64,000 bases of DNA from Dehalococcoidia bacterium. GTDB taxonomy: Bacteria > Chloroflexota > Dehalococcoidia > UBA2979. Numbering within the stretch: position 1 is the first letter of the stretch; each line of letters opens with the position of its first letter. Location: positions 18,564-82,563 of the forward strand of contig JALOAL010000013.1 in assembly GCA_023228825.1 (NCBI GenBank), given 5' to 3'. Under the pieces are notes generated by a model. The model saw only the letters and a list, made by a program, of their open reading frames with translations. It had not been told where the DNA came from and did no database searches. The position numbers and the translations under genes were made by a program. Below are positions 44,106 to 53,225 of this stretch, one piece after another.

Positions 44106-45359
44106 GTGGCGGTCGAGGTGAGGCATTGCACGCCGGCGGAGATGGACGCGTTCTTCGCTGTCCCCACCTACGTCTTCGGGATGTCCTATGACGCCCAGGA
44201 CGAGTGGGCCGAACTCAACAAGATCGAGGGCCAGTACCCAACGTCCGCGACCATGGCCGCCTTCGTGGACGGGCGCATCGCCTCCACGCTGGGGGCGCAC
44301 GACTGGCGCACCCGGGTCAACGGGCGCTCCGTGCCCACCGCCTGCGTCACCACCGTGGGCACCATGCCGGAGTTCCGGCGCCAGGGCTACCAGCGCCTGG
44401 TGATGGCGCGGTCGCTCGAATGGCATCGGGAGGCTGGGCAGCCGCTGGCGATGCTGTGGGCCTCCTTCGGCGCGATCTACCAGCGCTATGGCTACGGGCT
44501 GGCCTCCGCGCACACGATGTACACGTTCGACCCGCGGTTCGTGGCGCTGCGCGACCCCGACCCGCCGAGCCAGGACGGCTACGCGGTGCGCCTCGTCGAT
44601 GCGGCCACGCACCGCCCGCTCGTGGAGCGGCTGTACGAGGCGTACATCGCCCCCCGCACGCTCGCCATCGAGCGCGACTCGGTCCACTGGGAGGTCTACT
44701 GGCACTGGGAGGTGGCGCGCCGCAAGGACCGCACGAAGTACGTGGCCATCGCCTATGACGGCGAGGCCGCGCCACAGGGCTTCCTCATCTACAGCACGGC
44801 GGAGGACATGGGCGCACCCTTCCAGCCGGGCCCTGACCAGTCGATGGAGGTAGAGCAGTTCATCCCCCTGACGCTGGAGGCCCACCGCGCCATGTGGAAC
44901 TACATCCGCTCCCATGACCTGGTGCGCCAGGTGAAGTTGGGCTTCGTCCCGGAGGACGACCCCACGGTGGACATGCTGCTGGAGCCGCGCGAACTCCAGC
45001 GCCGCACCGGCGACGGCATGTGGCTCCGCATCGTGGACGTGGCGGCGGCCCTGGAGGCGCGGGGCTACGAGACGGACGCGCGGGGCTCGGTCACCATCGC
45101 GGTGCGGGACGACCTCTGCCCGTGGAACACCGGCACCTACCGCCTGAGCGTCGAGGGCGGCCAGGCCACCGTGCGGCCCGCCAGCGGCGCCCCTGACCTT
45201 GCGATGCCGGTGGCGGCGCTGTCGCCGCTCTACTCGGGCTTCCGCACCGCCACCCAACTGGCGCGCGGCGGCCGCATCGAGGGCGACCGGGAGGCGCTCC
45301 AGCGCGCGGACGCGCTCTTCCGCACAGCCTACCGGCCGCACGTGTTGGAGGGCTTCTAG
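44106..45359 (+). CDS. eis: Eis-like N-acetyltransferase (GNAT with C-terminal SCP-like domain)
   Basis: A 417-residue protein from the GTG at 44106 (GAGGGGGAG upstream); the frame runs further but without a good start. The first GNAT domain has VTTVGTMPEFRRQGYQRLVM and FGAIYQRYGYGLASAHTMYT, the Eis signature with the general-acid Tyr in YGYG. A second, degenerate GNAT half and a C-terminal sterol-carrier-like domain follow. The chain ends in Phe (GF), and in mycobacterial Eis the C-terminal Phe carboxylate is the catalytic base. Eis acetylates multiple amines of aminoglycosides or peptides; the natural substrate here is unknown. Confidence 0.85.
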   Translation: MAVEVRHCTPAEMDAFFAVPTYVFGMSYDAQDEWAELNKIEGQYPTSATMAAFVDGRIASTLGAHDWRTRVNGRSVPTACVTTVGTMPEFRRQGYQRLVMARSLEWHREAGQPLAMLWASFGAIYQRYGYGLASAHTMYTFDPRFVALRDPDPPSQDGYAVRLVDAATHRPLVERLYEAYIAPRTLAIERDSVHWEVYWHWEVARRKDRTKYVAIAYDGEAAPQGFLIYSTAEDMGAPFQPGPDQSMEVEQFIPLTLEAHRAMWNYIRSHDLVRQVKLGFVPEDDPTVDMLLEPRELQRRTGDGMWLRIVDVAAALEARGYETDARGSVTIAVRDDLCPWNTGTYRLSVEGGQATVRPASGAPDLAMPVAALSPLYSGFRTATQLARGGRIEGDREALQRADALFRTAYRPHVLEGF

Positions 45360-45393
45360 CAGCCCTCGGACGGCCGTGAGCGGCTGGGCAGCC

Positions 45394-45409
45394 GTAACAC
45401 GGACGTAAC
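45394..45409 (+). promoter_or_regulatory. GlnR-box-like direct repeat upstream of amt
   Basis: GTAAC-acggac-GTAAC, two identical pentamers spaced by six bases, then GACAT after six more, about 105 bases before the amt start. GlnR boxes of high-GC Gram-positives are GTnAC-n6-GaAAC. The setting before amt-glnK-glnD fits, but a regulator is not seen in the window. Confidence 0.4.
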
Positions 45410-45512
45410 GCCGCAGACATTCCCGCGACACGCGCAACACCGAGTCTCTCAAGGCGGGCGCCACCCCCACCGGCGGGGCGGCCCGATTCGCCTGACCTGG
45501 GAGGAGCGGTGG

Positions 45513-46730
45513 ATGGATAGCGGAGATACCGCATGGATGCTCACCAGTTGTGCGCTGGTGTTGCTGATGACACCGGGCCTGGCCTTCTTCTACGGAGGCA
45601 TGGTCCGCGCCAAGAACATGCTGGCCATGCTGATGAAGAACTTCGTCGCCATGGGCATCGTGACGGTGCTGTGGGTGCTGGTGGGGGCGTCGCTGACGTT
45701 CAGCGGCAGCACCACGCTGGGCGACTACGGCGTGCTGGGGGATCTGGACCTCTGGGGGCTCCGGAACCTGGGGGCGAGCAACACGCTCTTTGGACTGACG
45801 TTCCCGGACAACGTCATGATCATGTTCCAGTTGACGTTCGCCATCATCACGCCGGCCCTGATCGCCGGCGCGATCGCGGAGCGGATGAAGTTCACCGCCT
45901 GGGCGGCCTTCGTCGCCCTGTGGGCGCTGCTGGTCTACGTGCCGGTGGCGCACTGGGTGTGGGGCGGCGGCTTCGTGGGCGAAGACATTGGCGCGCTGGA
46001 CTTCGCGGGCGGCCTGGTGGTGCACATCAACGCCGGCGCGGCCGCGCTGGCGCTGATCCTCGTGCTGGGGCCGCGCATCGGCTTCCGCAAGGAGGCCATC
46101 CGGCCGCACGCGCTGCCGTTCACGGTGCTGGGCGCGGGCATCCTGTGGTTCGGCTGGTTCGGCTTCAACGGCGGCTCCGCCTTCGCCGCGGATCAGGCCG
46201 CCGGCAACGCCTTCCTCACCACCCAGGTGGCCGCAGCCACCGCCGCCACGGCGTGGATCATCGCGGAGGCGGCCACCACCGGGAAGCCCAGCACGCTGGG
46301 CTTCGTCTCCGGCGCCGTAGCGGGCCTCGTGGCGATCACGCCGGCGGCGGGCTTCGTGGGGCCGTTGGGCGCCATGGCCATTGGCCTGGTGGCGGGCGTG
46401 GTCTGCTACTGGGCGCTGCGGCTGAAGTTCATGTTCAACTTCGACGACTCGCTGGACGTGGTCGCCGTACACCTGGTGGGCGGCATCATCGGCTCGCTGC
46501 TGCTGGGGGTCCTCGCGGAGGAGGCGTACGGCGGGGTGGCCGGGAGCGTGGACCAGTTGGGCCGGCAGGCCCTGAGCGTGGTCATCGCCTTCGCCTATTC
46601 CTTCGGCGTGACGTGGGTCATCGCCAGGGTGCTCGACCTAGCCATGGGCATCCGCGCGAGCGAGGTGGACGAGCGAAACGGACTGGACCTGGCGCTCCAC
46701 GAGGAGCAGTCCTACGTGCTGGTCGATTAG
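45513..46730 (+). CDS. amt: Ammonium transporter Amt
   Basis: A 405-residue channel with 11 membrane segments, opening with GDTAWMLTSCALVLLMTPGL and FFYGGMVRAKNMLAMLMKN, the Amt signatures. The twin pore histidines are in LVVHINAGAA and VVAVHLVGG, and the substrate-site Asp region is FNFDDSLD. It conducts ammonium into the cell and is gated by the PII protein encoded 12 bases downstream. GGGAGGAG precedes the ATG. Confidence 0.96.
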   Translation: MDSGDTAWMLTSCALVLLMTPGLAFFYGGMVRAKNMLAMLMKNFVAMGIVTVLWVLVGASLTFSGSTTLGDYGVLGDLDLWGLRNLGASNTLFGLTFPDNVMIMFQLTFAIITPALIAGAIAERMKFTAWAAFVALWALLVYVPVAHWVWGGGFVGEDIGALDFAGGLVVHINAGAAALALILVLGPRIGFRKEAIRPHALPFTVLGAGILWFGWFGFNGGSAFAADQAAGNAFLTTQVAAATAATAWIIAEAATTGKPSTLGFVSGAVAGLVAITPAAGFVGPLGAMAIGLVAGVVCYWALRLKFMFNFDDSLDVVAVHLVGGIIGSLLLGVLAEEAYGGVAGSVDQLGRQALSVVIAFAYSFGVTWVIARVLDLAMGIRASEVDERNGLDLALHEEQSYVLVD

Positions 46731-46742
46731 GAGGCCGGAACG

Positions 46743-47081
46743 ATGAAGTTGGTCATTGCCTACATCAACCCCTTCCGGCTGGATGAGATCCGCGACGCGC
46801 TGAAGGCGACCGGCGTCACGGGCCTCACCGCCATGAACGCCCAGGGCTTCGGCCGCCAGTCCGGCCACACGGAGACCTACCGCGGCGCCGAATACGAGGT
46901 GGACATGGTCCCCAAGATCCGCATCGAGGTGCTCGTGGACGACTCGCTGGCCCCCGCGGTCATCGACACCATCGAGCAGACGGCCCGCACCGGCTCCATC
47001 GGGGACGGCAAGATCGCGGTCCTCCCCGTGGAGGACGTGGTCCGCATCCGCACCGGCGAGCGCGGGCGGGACGCCCTCTAA
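46743..47081 (+). CDS. glnK: Nitrogen regulatory PII protein
   Basis: A 112-residue trimeric PII protein. The start MKLVIAYINPFRLDEIRDAL, T-loop ETYRGAEYEV with the uridylylated Tyr at exactly residue 51, and the C-terminal signature TGSIGDGKIAVLPVEDVVRI are all canonical. It binds ATP/ADP and 2-oxoglutarate and blocks Amt when nitrogen is sufficient. The same operon carries amt upstream and glnD downstream, so this PII is the GlnK type dedicated to Amt. Confidence 0.96.
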   Translation: MKLVIAYINPFRLDEIRDALKATGVTGLTAMNAQGFGRQSGHTETYRGAEYEVDMVPKIRIEVLVDDSLAPAVIDTIEQTARTGSIGDGKIAVLPVEDVVRIRTGERGRDAL

Positions 47082-47100
47082 CGGCACGAGGGCGCACGAA

Positions 47101-49476
47101 GTGGGACGGCCCTCTGCACTCGCGAGGTTCATGGCGGCGCGCTCGGCCCTGGCCGAGCGCGCCGCCCTGCCCTCCGCCGCCGTCCGGCCCAGCGGCGTGG
47201 AGATGAGCCTCTACCTCACTGAACTGCTGGACGACGCCGTGGTTGCCCTGTCCGAGGGCGGCCCGCACGGCTCGTTCGCCCTGGTGGCGGTGGGGGGCTA
47301 CGGCCGCCGCGAGATCGCCCGCCACTCCGACGTGGACGTGATGCTGCTGGTGGACGCCGACCGCCACGCCGAGGCGGCCGTGCGCACGCTCTACCCGCTG
47401 TGGGACGCCGCGCTGAAGGTCGGCCACTCGGTGCGCACCGTCCCCCAGGTGGCGGAGGCAGCCCGCGCCAGCCTGGAGACGTACACGAGCATCCTGGACG
47501 CCCGCTTCCTGGCGGGCGAGCCGCGACTGTACGAGCAGTTCCTGGCCGGACGGCGAGCGCTGGTGCGGAAGACGCGCGCAGGGCTGCGAGAGGAATTCGC
47601 CGGACGCTACGCCGCGCTCCTGCGCGATCAGCCGTGGCAACTGCTGGCCGTGGACCTCAAGGAGGGGCGAGGTGGCCTGCGCGCCCTCCACGCGCTCCAC
47701 TGGCTCGCCGCGGCGGAGGCGGTGGCCGGCGGCGACTGGGACGGCCCCCAGCCCGAGCGTGCGCTGTCGTCGCGCCTGCGTGATGCGCGCGAGTTCCTGA
47801 TGCTCACCCGCCACGCCGTCCATGCCAGCGTCGACCGTCCAGGTGACGTCTACCGGCCCGAGGTGGCCGCGCACGCCGCCCGCTGGCTCGAGGTCGACCC
47901 GTTCGACTGGTCACGTGGCCTCTATGAGCGCATGCGCGAGGTGGACGCCGCGCTCGCCGCCACCATCCAGCCGCCGCCTCCGCGTTCCCGATGGCCGTGG
48001 CGCGCGCCCCGCACGTCCGAGGCGGAGACGGAGGCCCAGACGGAGACGGAGACGGAGGACCTCGAGACGTCGCGCCCCCTCGGACTGCTGCGGCAGGCGA
48101 TGGACACAGTGCGGGCGGGGGGGCCGCTCGACCCGCTACCGCCGGCCGGGTGGCTCGACCGGGTGCTGCCGGAGTGGCAGGCGCTGCGCGCACGCCCCCA
48201 CGTGGCCCCGTTCCACATCCACCCCGTGGACGTCCACGCGATGCGCACGCTGGTGGAGGTACGCACGGTCATGGAGCACGAGGACTTCGAGAGCGGCACG
48301 CCCCAGGTAGCGCAGGCGCTGGGCCGCCCGCACGAGGTGCTCCTGGCCGCCATGCTCCACGACATCGGCAAGGGCTTCGCCGGCGCCCAGCACCCCGCCG
48401 CCGGCGCCGTGATCGCGGAGCGCTTCGCCGCGCGCGCCGCCCTCCCCCCGTCCGAGGCCGCCCGCCTCGTGGCGGCGGTGCGCCATCACCTGCTGCTCCC
48501 CGCAGTCGCCACGCGCCGGGATATCGCGGACCCGGAGGTGATCCGGGAAACAGCCGGCCTGATCGGTGACGTGCCCACCCTGCAACTGCTGTACGTCCTC
48601 GCCGTGGCGGACGCGCGGGCCAGCGGGCCGAACGTCTGGAACCAGTGGAAGGCACAACTGATGCGTTCCCTCTACCAGCGCGTCCTCGCCGTGCTGGAGG
48701 CGCAGCAGCCGGCCGGCGTCCCGGAGGTTGAGGTGGTCGTGGGCGCCCTCGCGGAGCGCTTCGCACCGGAGGTGGTGCGCGCGCACCTGGAGGGCCTGGA
48801 GCCGGGCTACCTGGTGTCCACGTCGCCCGCCGCCGTCGGCGACCACCTCGCACTCATCGAGGCCGCCCGCGGGTCCGAGGGCGCGGCGGCTCGCTACGAG
48901 CGCCTCGGCGCGATCGACCGGGTCACGATCGTCGCGCCGGACCGGCCCGGCCTGCTACAGGACGTCGCCGGGACGCTGGCGGGGTTCAGCGTGAACATGC
49001 TCGGCGGCGTCGCCTACACCCGCGCGGACGGCATCGCCATCGAGGTCTGGCACGTGGGCGACGCCCTGGGCGTGGGCATCGACGAGCGACGCTGGTCGCG
49101 CATCCTGGCCGCCCTCCCCGCCGCTGCCCGCGGCGAGTATGACATCACCGACCGCCTGGACGAGGTGCGCCGCTCCTACCCGCAGCCCCCTCGCCGCGAG
49201 GACATCCCGACGAAGATCCACCTCGACAACACCGCCTCGCGCGACTACTCCGTGCTGGAGATCTCCGCCCCCGACCGTCGTGGCCTGCTCTACGCCGTCA
49301 CCCGCGCACTGCACGAACTGCGCGTGAACATCTACCTGGCCAAGGTGGACACCATCGGCCCGGAGGTCTTCGACGCCTTCTACATCCAGCGCGAAACCGG
49401 CGCCCGCATCGAAGCCCCGGACGAGGTGGCCCGCCTCGAACGCCGCATCGCGGAGGTGCTGGCGGCGTTGGACTGA
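47101..49476 (+). CDS. glnD: Bifunctional PII uridylyltransferase/uridylyl-removing enzyme
   Basis: A 791-residue GlnD starting at GTG. Order of domains: nucleotidyltransferase (LVAVGGYGRREIARHSDVDV), GlnD helical linker, HD domain (LAAMLHDIGKGFAGAQHP), and two ACT domains (VTIVAPDRPGLLQDVAGTLA and VLEISAPDRRGLLYAVTRAL). A Glu/Thr-rich low-complexity insert lies between residues 300 and 325, and the enzyme is shorter than the enterobacterial 890 residues. It adds or removes UMP on PII Tyr51 in response to glutamine, which matches the intact Tyr51 of the adjacent GlnK. Confidence 0.95.
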   Translation: MGRPSALARFMAARSALAERAALPSAAVRPSGVEMSLYLTELLDDAVVALSEGGPHGSFALVAVGGYGRREIARHSDVDVMLLVDADRHAEAAVRTLYPLWDAALKVGHSVRTVPQVAEAARASLETYTSILDARFLAGEPRLYEQFLAGRRALVRKTRAGLREEFAGRYAALLRDQPWQLLAVDLKEGRGGLRALHALHWLAAAEAVAGGDWDGPQPERALSSRLRDAREFLMLTRHAVHASVDRPGDVYRPEVAAHAARWLEVDPFDWSRGLYERMREVDAALAATIQPPPPRSRWPWRAPRTSEAETEAQTETETEDLETSRPLGLLRQAMDTVRAGGPLDPLPPAGWLDRVLPEWQALRARPHVAPFHIHPVDVHAMRTLVEVRTVMEHEDFESGTPQVAQALGRPHEVLLAAMLHDIGKGFAGAQHPAAGAVIAERFAARAALPPSEAARLVAAVRHHLLLPAVATRRDIADPEVIRETAGLIGDVPTLQLLYVLAVADARASGPNVWNQWKAQLMRSLYQRVLAVLEAQQPAGVPEVEVVVGALAERFAPEVVRAHLEGLEPGYLVSTSPAAVGDHLALIEAARGSEGAAARYERLGAIDRVTIVAPDRPGLLQDVAGTLAGFSVNMLGGVAYTRADGIAIEVWHVGDALGVGIDERRWSRILAALPAAARGEYDITDRLDEVRRSYPQPPRREDIPTKIHLDNTASRDYSVLEISAPDRRGLLYAVTRALHELRVNIYLAKVDTIGPEVFDAFYIQRETGARIEAPDEVARLERRIAEVLAALD

Positions 49477-49705
49477 GGCGCTGGTACCGGGCGCACTACG
49501 GCCCGGTGGCCCGCGTCCGTGCGCGTCTGGGACTCCCTCCCCTCTATCCGCCTCACCATCGTCATGCTGTCCCGCATTCGGGCGGATGGTAGGATACCGG
49601 CGGCCCGCCAGCCGGCCGATCGGGGGATCGACGGTGACGGGCAGACCATTGGCCCGCAACGCGCACCCGGATGCGTGATCGAGACCAGCGATCAGGGGGA
49701 TCACG

Positions 49706-50968
49706 ATGCCCGAGCAAAAGGACCTGTACGAACTCGGTGAGACGCCACCCCTCGGGCATGTCCCGAAGCAGATGTACGCCTCGCTCATCCGCCAGGAGCG
49801 CTTCGGACAGCCGAAGGACGCCTTCGCCGTGGAGGTCGTGGACGTCCCGGAGGTGGGCCCGAAGGAAGTGCTCGTCTGGGTGATGGCCGCCGGCGTGAAC
49901 TACAACAACGTCTGGTCGGCCCTGGGCTACCCCGTCAACGTGATCGCCGCCCGCAACAAGGCCGGCGAGCCGGAGGACTTCCACATCGGCGGTTCGGACG
50001 CGTCCGGCGTCGTGTGGGTGGTGGGCTCGGAAGTCCAGAACTGCAAGGTGGGGGACGAGGTGGTCCTCTCCTGCGGCTACTGGGACGAGGACGCCCCGGA
50101 CGTGCAGGCCGGCGTTGACCCCATGATGTCCGCGAGCAACAAGATCTGGGGCTACGAGACCAACTACGGCTCCTTCGCCCAGTTCACGCGCGTCAAGCAC
50201 TTCCAGGTGCACCCCAAGCCCAAGCAACTGACGTGGGAGGCCGCCGGCGCCTACATGCTGGTGGGCGCCACCGCGTACCGCATGCTCTGCGGCTGGCCGC
50301 CGCACGTGGTGCAGGAGGGCGACCCGGTGCTGGTCTGGGGCGCCACCGGCGGGCTGGGCGTCATGGCCACGCAGATCGTGAAGGCCAAGGGCGGCGTCCC
50401 CATCGCCGTGGTCTCGGACGAGTCCAAGTTCGAGATGTGTTACCAGTTGGGCGCCAAGGGCGTGATCAACCGGCGCGACCCCGCCTTCACGCACTGGGGC
50501 CGCCTGCCGGACGTGGACGACGCGGAGGCGTTCGCGGCCTGGGCGAAGGGCGCGAGGGCCTTCGGCGCGAAGTTCTGGGAGGTCCTGGGCGAGCGCAAGA
50601 GCCCCAGGATCGTCTTCGAGCACCCGGGCGAGGCCACCGTCCCCACGTCCGTCTTCATGGCGGACAACGGCGGCATGGTGGTGATCTGCGCCGGCACCTC
50701 TGGCTTCAACGCGGACGTGGACCTGCGCTACCTCTGGATGCGCCAGAAGCGCCTGCAGGGCTCGCACTTCGCGAACACGGAGCAATGCGCCGCGCTGAAC
50801 GAGATGGTGGCCGCAGGCCAGGTGGACCCGGTGCTCTCGCAAGTGTTCCCGTTCACCGGCGTGGGCGACGCACACCAGTTGATGCACGACAACGCCCACC
50901 CGGCCGGCAACATGTCCATCCTGGTCAACGCCACCACCGAGGGCGAGACCACGCTCGACGTCTCCTAG
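49706..50968 (+). CDS. ccr: Crotonyl-CoA carboxylase/reductase
   Basis: A 420-residue MDR-family reductase with the CCR-specific layout: a long N-terminal part (LYELGETPPLGHVPKQMYAS), VMAAGVNYNNVWSALGYP, IGGSDASGVV, NKIWGYETNYGSFAQFTRV and the NADPH site VLVWGATGGLGVMATQIVKA. These features separate it from ordinary quinone reductases. It converts crotonyl-CoA, CO2 and NADPH to ethylmalonyl-CoA, used in the ethylmalonyl-CoA pathway or for extender units. The other pathway genes (mutase, mesaconyl enzymes) are not in this window. GGGGG precedes the ATG. Confidence 0.93.
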   Translation: MPEQKDLYELGETPPLGHVPKQMYASLIRQERFGQPKDAFAVEVVDVPEVGPKEVLVWVMAAGVNYNNVWSALGYPVNVIAARNKAGEPEDFHIGGSDASGVVWVVGSEVQNCKVGDEVVLSCGYWDEDAPDVQAGVDPMMSASNKIWGYETNYGSFAQFTRVKHFQVHPKPKQLTWEAAGAYMLVGATAYRMLCGWPPHVVQEGDPVLVWGATGGLGVMATQIVKAKGGVPIAVVSDESKFEMCYQLGAKGVINRRDPAFTHWGRLPDVDDAEAFAAWAKGARAFGAKFWEVLGERKSPRIVFEHPGEATVPTSVFMADNGGMVVICAGTSGFNADVDLRYLWMRQKRLQGSHFANTEQCAALNEMVAAGQVDPVLSQVFPFTGVGDAHQLMHDNAHPAGNMSILVNATTEGETTLDVS

Positions 50969-50991
50969 CACGCCTCGCTGCGAGGTACACC

Positions 50992-51017
50992 GAAGGGCGG
51001 CCGCGTGGCCGCCCTTC
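50992..51017 (+). terminator. Terminator hairpin after ccr
   Basis: GAAGGGCGGCC and GGCCGCCCTTC form a perfect 11-bp stem with a GCGT loop, 23 bases after the ccr stop codon; the next bases are TGCGTTTGTG. Confidence 0.7.
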
Positions 51018-51084
51018 TGCGTTTGTGTTGCCCGGAGACGGCGGCGTTGCGCCTCGACATCCCCGGTGACGGGCGCAGCACGCT

Positions 51085-51132
51085 ACGCCCCTACCCAGAA
51101 TGGGAATGACGCCCCTACGCAGAATGGGGATG
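51085..51132. repeat. Direct repeat, two copies of a 24-bp unit
   Basis: ACGCCCCTACCCAGAATGGGAATG (51085-51108) is followed immediately by a copy with two changes (51109-51132). It is in the upstream region of the hydrolase gene. Confidence 0.8.
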
Positions 51133-51245
51133 GCAGAGGGCGCCGGGACGGCCTTCTCCGGCTTCTGTGCCCTCCCCTGCACAATCGTGATGAGAGCGAT
51201 ATGGCGAGGGGAGTAGGCTCGGGCAGTGTCAGAATGGAGATCCTC

Positions 51246-52022
51246 ATGACCACCGGCCTGCTCCTGTTGCACGCCTTCCCCCTGGACGCCGACATGTGGG
51301 ACGACCAGGTCGCCGGGCTGACCGAGTTCCCCGTGGTCGCCGTGAACCTGCCCGGCTTCGGCGGCGCGGCCCCCGTGACCGGGGCGCCCTCCACGTGGAT
51401 GGACCAGGCGGCCGACCATGCGAACGCGGCGCTCGCGGGCACGGGCATCGACCGCGTCGTCGTGTGCGGGCTCTCGATGGGGGGCTACGTCGCCCTCGCC
51501 TACTGGAGGCGGCACCGCGCGCGCGTGGCCGGACTGGCACTCGCCAACACGAAGGCCACCCCGGACGACGCCGAGGCGAAGCAGCGCCGGCGCGACCTGG
51601 CCACCCGGCTGCGCTCGGAAGGACACGGCTTCCTCGTGGAGTCGCCGCCGCCCCTGCTCTCGGACGCCGCCCCTGCCGAGGTGCGCGAGCGCGTGCAGAC
51701 GCTGATTCGCCGCCAGTCTGCGGAGGCGATCGCCACCGCGTCACTCGCCATGGCGGAGCGCGCCGACTCCGTGCCTGACCTGGCGGGGATCGACGTGCCC
51801 ACGCTCATCATCACCTCCAGCGCGGACACGCTGATCCCGCCGGAGGCCTCGAAGCCCATGGCGGAGCAGGTCCCGGGCGCGCACCTCGAGGTGATCGAGG
51901 GCGCCGGCCACCTCTCCAACCTGGAGCGGCCGCAGGAGTTCAACCGCCTGCTGGCGGAGCACCTGGCACGCTGCGGCGTGGAGGGCAACGAGACCGCCAC
52001 ACGCGGCCACGGCGCGGTCTAG
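51246..52022 (+). CDS. Alpha/beta-hydrolase
   Basis: A 258-residue serine hydrolase of the alpha/beta fold, start ATG at 51246 with GGAG nearby; an open frame of 60 codons upstream includes the 24-bp repeats and is unlikely to be translated. The oxyanion strand LLLLHAFPLDADMWDDQV is at the start, the nucleophile elbow is VCGLSMGGYVALAYW (Ser in GLSMGG), the acidic residue lies in IITSSADTLIPPEA and the His in VIEGAGHLSNLERP. Likely an esterase or lactonase. Confidence 0.9.
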   Translation: MTTGLLLLHAFPLDADMWDDQVAGLTEFPVVAVNLPGFGGAAPVTGAPSTWMDQAADHANAALAGTGIDRVVVCGLSMGGYVALAYWRRHRARVAGLALANTKATPDDAEAKQRRRDLATRLRSEGHGFLVESPPPLLSDAAPAEVRERVQTLIRRQSAEAIATASLAMAERADSVPDLAGIDVPTLIITSSADTLIPPEASKPMAEQVPGAHLEVIEGAGHLSNLERPQEFNRLLAEHLARCGVEGNETATRGHGAV

Positions 52023-52028
52023 CCCCGC

Positions 52029-52979
52029 CTACTCGTACGCCCCCTTCGGCGCCGCACCCGTGGCGCCGGACTCGCCCGCCAGCGCGCGGTCAGAGGGAGC
52101 CGTCGCGCGTCCGCCTCGGAAGTCGCGGAAGGGGCCGTCCCGCCATTCGAGGGCGCCCTTCAGGCCGTCGCGGGAGAGGCGCGTGCGCCACTCCTCCGCC
52201 GCCGGGCGGTGCTTGCTCATGGCCTCCACGTCCGTGCCGGACATGAGGCCATTGCGGATGGCCATCGCCTCGTACTGACGGTTCACGGAGCGCTTGGAGT
52301 ACATCAGCATGTCGTTGTCGATGTGGGACATGCGGCGGGCGAACTGCTCCGTGAACTCCTCGAGTTGCTCGAGCGGCACCGCGTACGTGGCCCAACCCAG
52401 GTGCGCCATGTCGCGCCCGGAGAACGAGTCGCCCACGTAGGCGAACTCGCGCGCCTTGGTCATGGGCAGGTGCCACGGCGCCCACATGATGTCCATGGTG
52501 CCCATGGCCCGCACCGGCGGATACCCGATCTGCGCGTCCTCCGCCACGATGCGGAAGTCACAGAACGAGGCCAACTCCGTGCCGCCGGCCAGGCAGTAGC
52601 CGTGGATCTGTGCGATCACCGGCTTCGCCAGTTCCCAGATGGTCCAGTTGGCCAGCAGCACGTGGCGCGACCAGTCGTAGTGCGCCGGGTGCGTGGTGCC
52701 GGTGTCCGGCATCCGCGACCGCGGGTGCACGAAGCGCGAGTCGGGCGAGGCCTCCCGCGAGGGCGTGAGGTCGTAGCCAGACGAGAAGGCGCGCCCGGCG
52801 CCACGGATGATGATCACGCCCACCTCGCGGTCGGCCTCCGCCTCCTTCAGGGCGTGGAAGACCTCGCCGCGCAGGTCGTTGGAGAGGGCGTTCAACTTCT
52901 CCGGTCGGTCCAGCGTGATGTACGCCAGCCGTCCGTTCGTCTCATACAGGATGTTCTGGTACTCGGGCTGATCGGCCAT
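52029..52979 (-). CDS. Enoyl-CoA hydratase/isomerase family protein
   Basis: A 316-residue crotonase, ATG at 52979 chosen because the family start MADQPEYQNILYETNGRLAY lies here. The oxyanion segments are GAGRAFSSGYDLTPSRE and QIHGYCLAGGTELASFCDFR, with a 60-residue insert that makes it longer than classical hydratases and a charged C-terminal extension (FRGGRATAPSDRAL). The catalytic Glu positions are not both obvious. It converges with the alpha/beta-hydrolase. Confidence 0.9.
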   Translation of the reverse strand: MADQPEYQNILYETNGRLAYITLDRPEKLNALSNDLRGEVFHALKEAEADREVGVIIIRGAGRAFSSGYDLTPSREASPDSRFVHPRSRMPDTGTTHPAHYDWSRHVLLANWTIWELAKPVIAQIHGYCLAGGTELASFCDFRIVAEDAQIGYPPVRAMGTMDIMWAPWHLPMTKAREFAYVGDSFSGRDMAHLGWATYAVPLEQLEEFTEQFARRMSHIDNDMLMYSKRSVNRQYEAMAIRNGLMSGTDVEAMSKHRPAAEEWRTRLSRDGLKGALEWRDGPFRDFRGGRATAPSDRALAGESGATGAAPKGAYE

Positions 52980-53225
52980 GTGGCACCTCCGCTCACGCGC
53001 GGACGATAGCACCTGTGGTGAGGGACTTTGTGCCGCGCGTGCCAGCAGTCCTTGCACTTCTTCACGGCTCCGCCACCTCTACGGGCGTACCGTGGTGTCA
53101 TGCCGGATCGCGAGGCGTCTGCGGGCGCCACCCGCCTCCGGGGAAGGAATTGCTCAGGTGTTTACTCGAGTGCCCGTTTCCGCTACGGTGGCGTCGCGCG
53201 GCGGTCCGGGTCGATGGAGTGTCTG

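Noticed and set aside
42288..46472. A 1394-codon open frame on the minus strand
   Set aside because: It is antisense to the CoA transferase, Eis-like and amt genes, is His/Arg/Ala-biased and contains no domain. GC-rich genes give long stop-free antisense frames.
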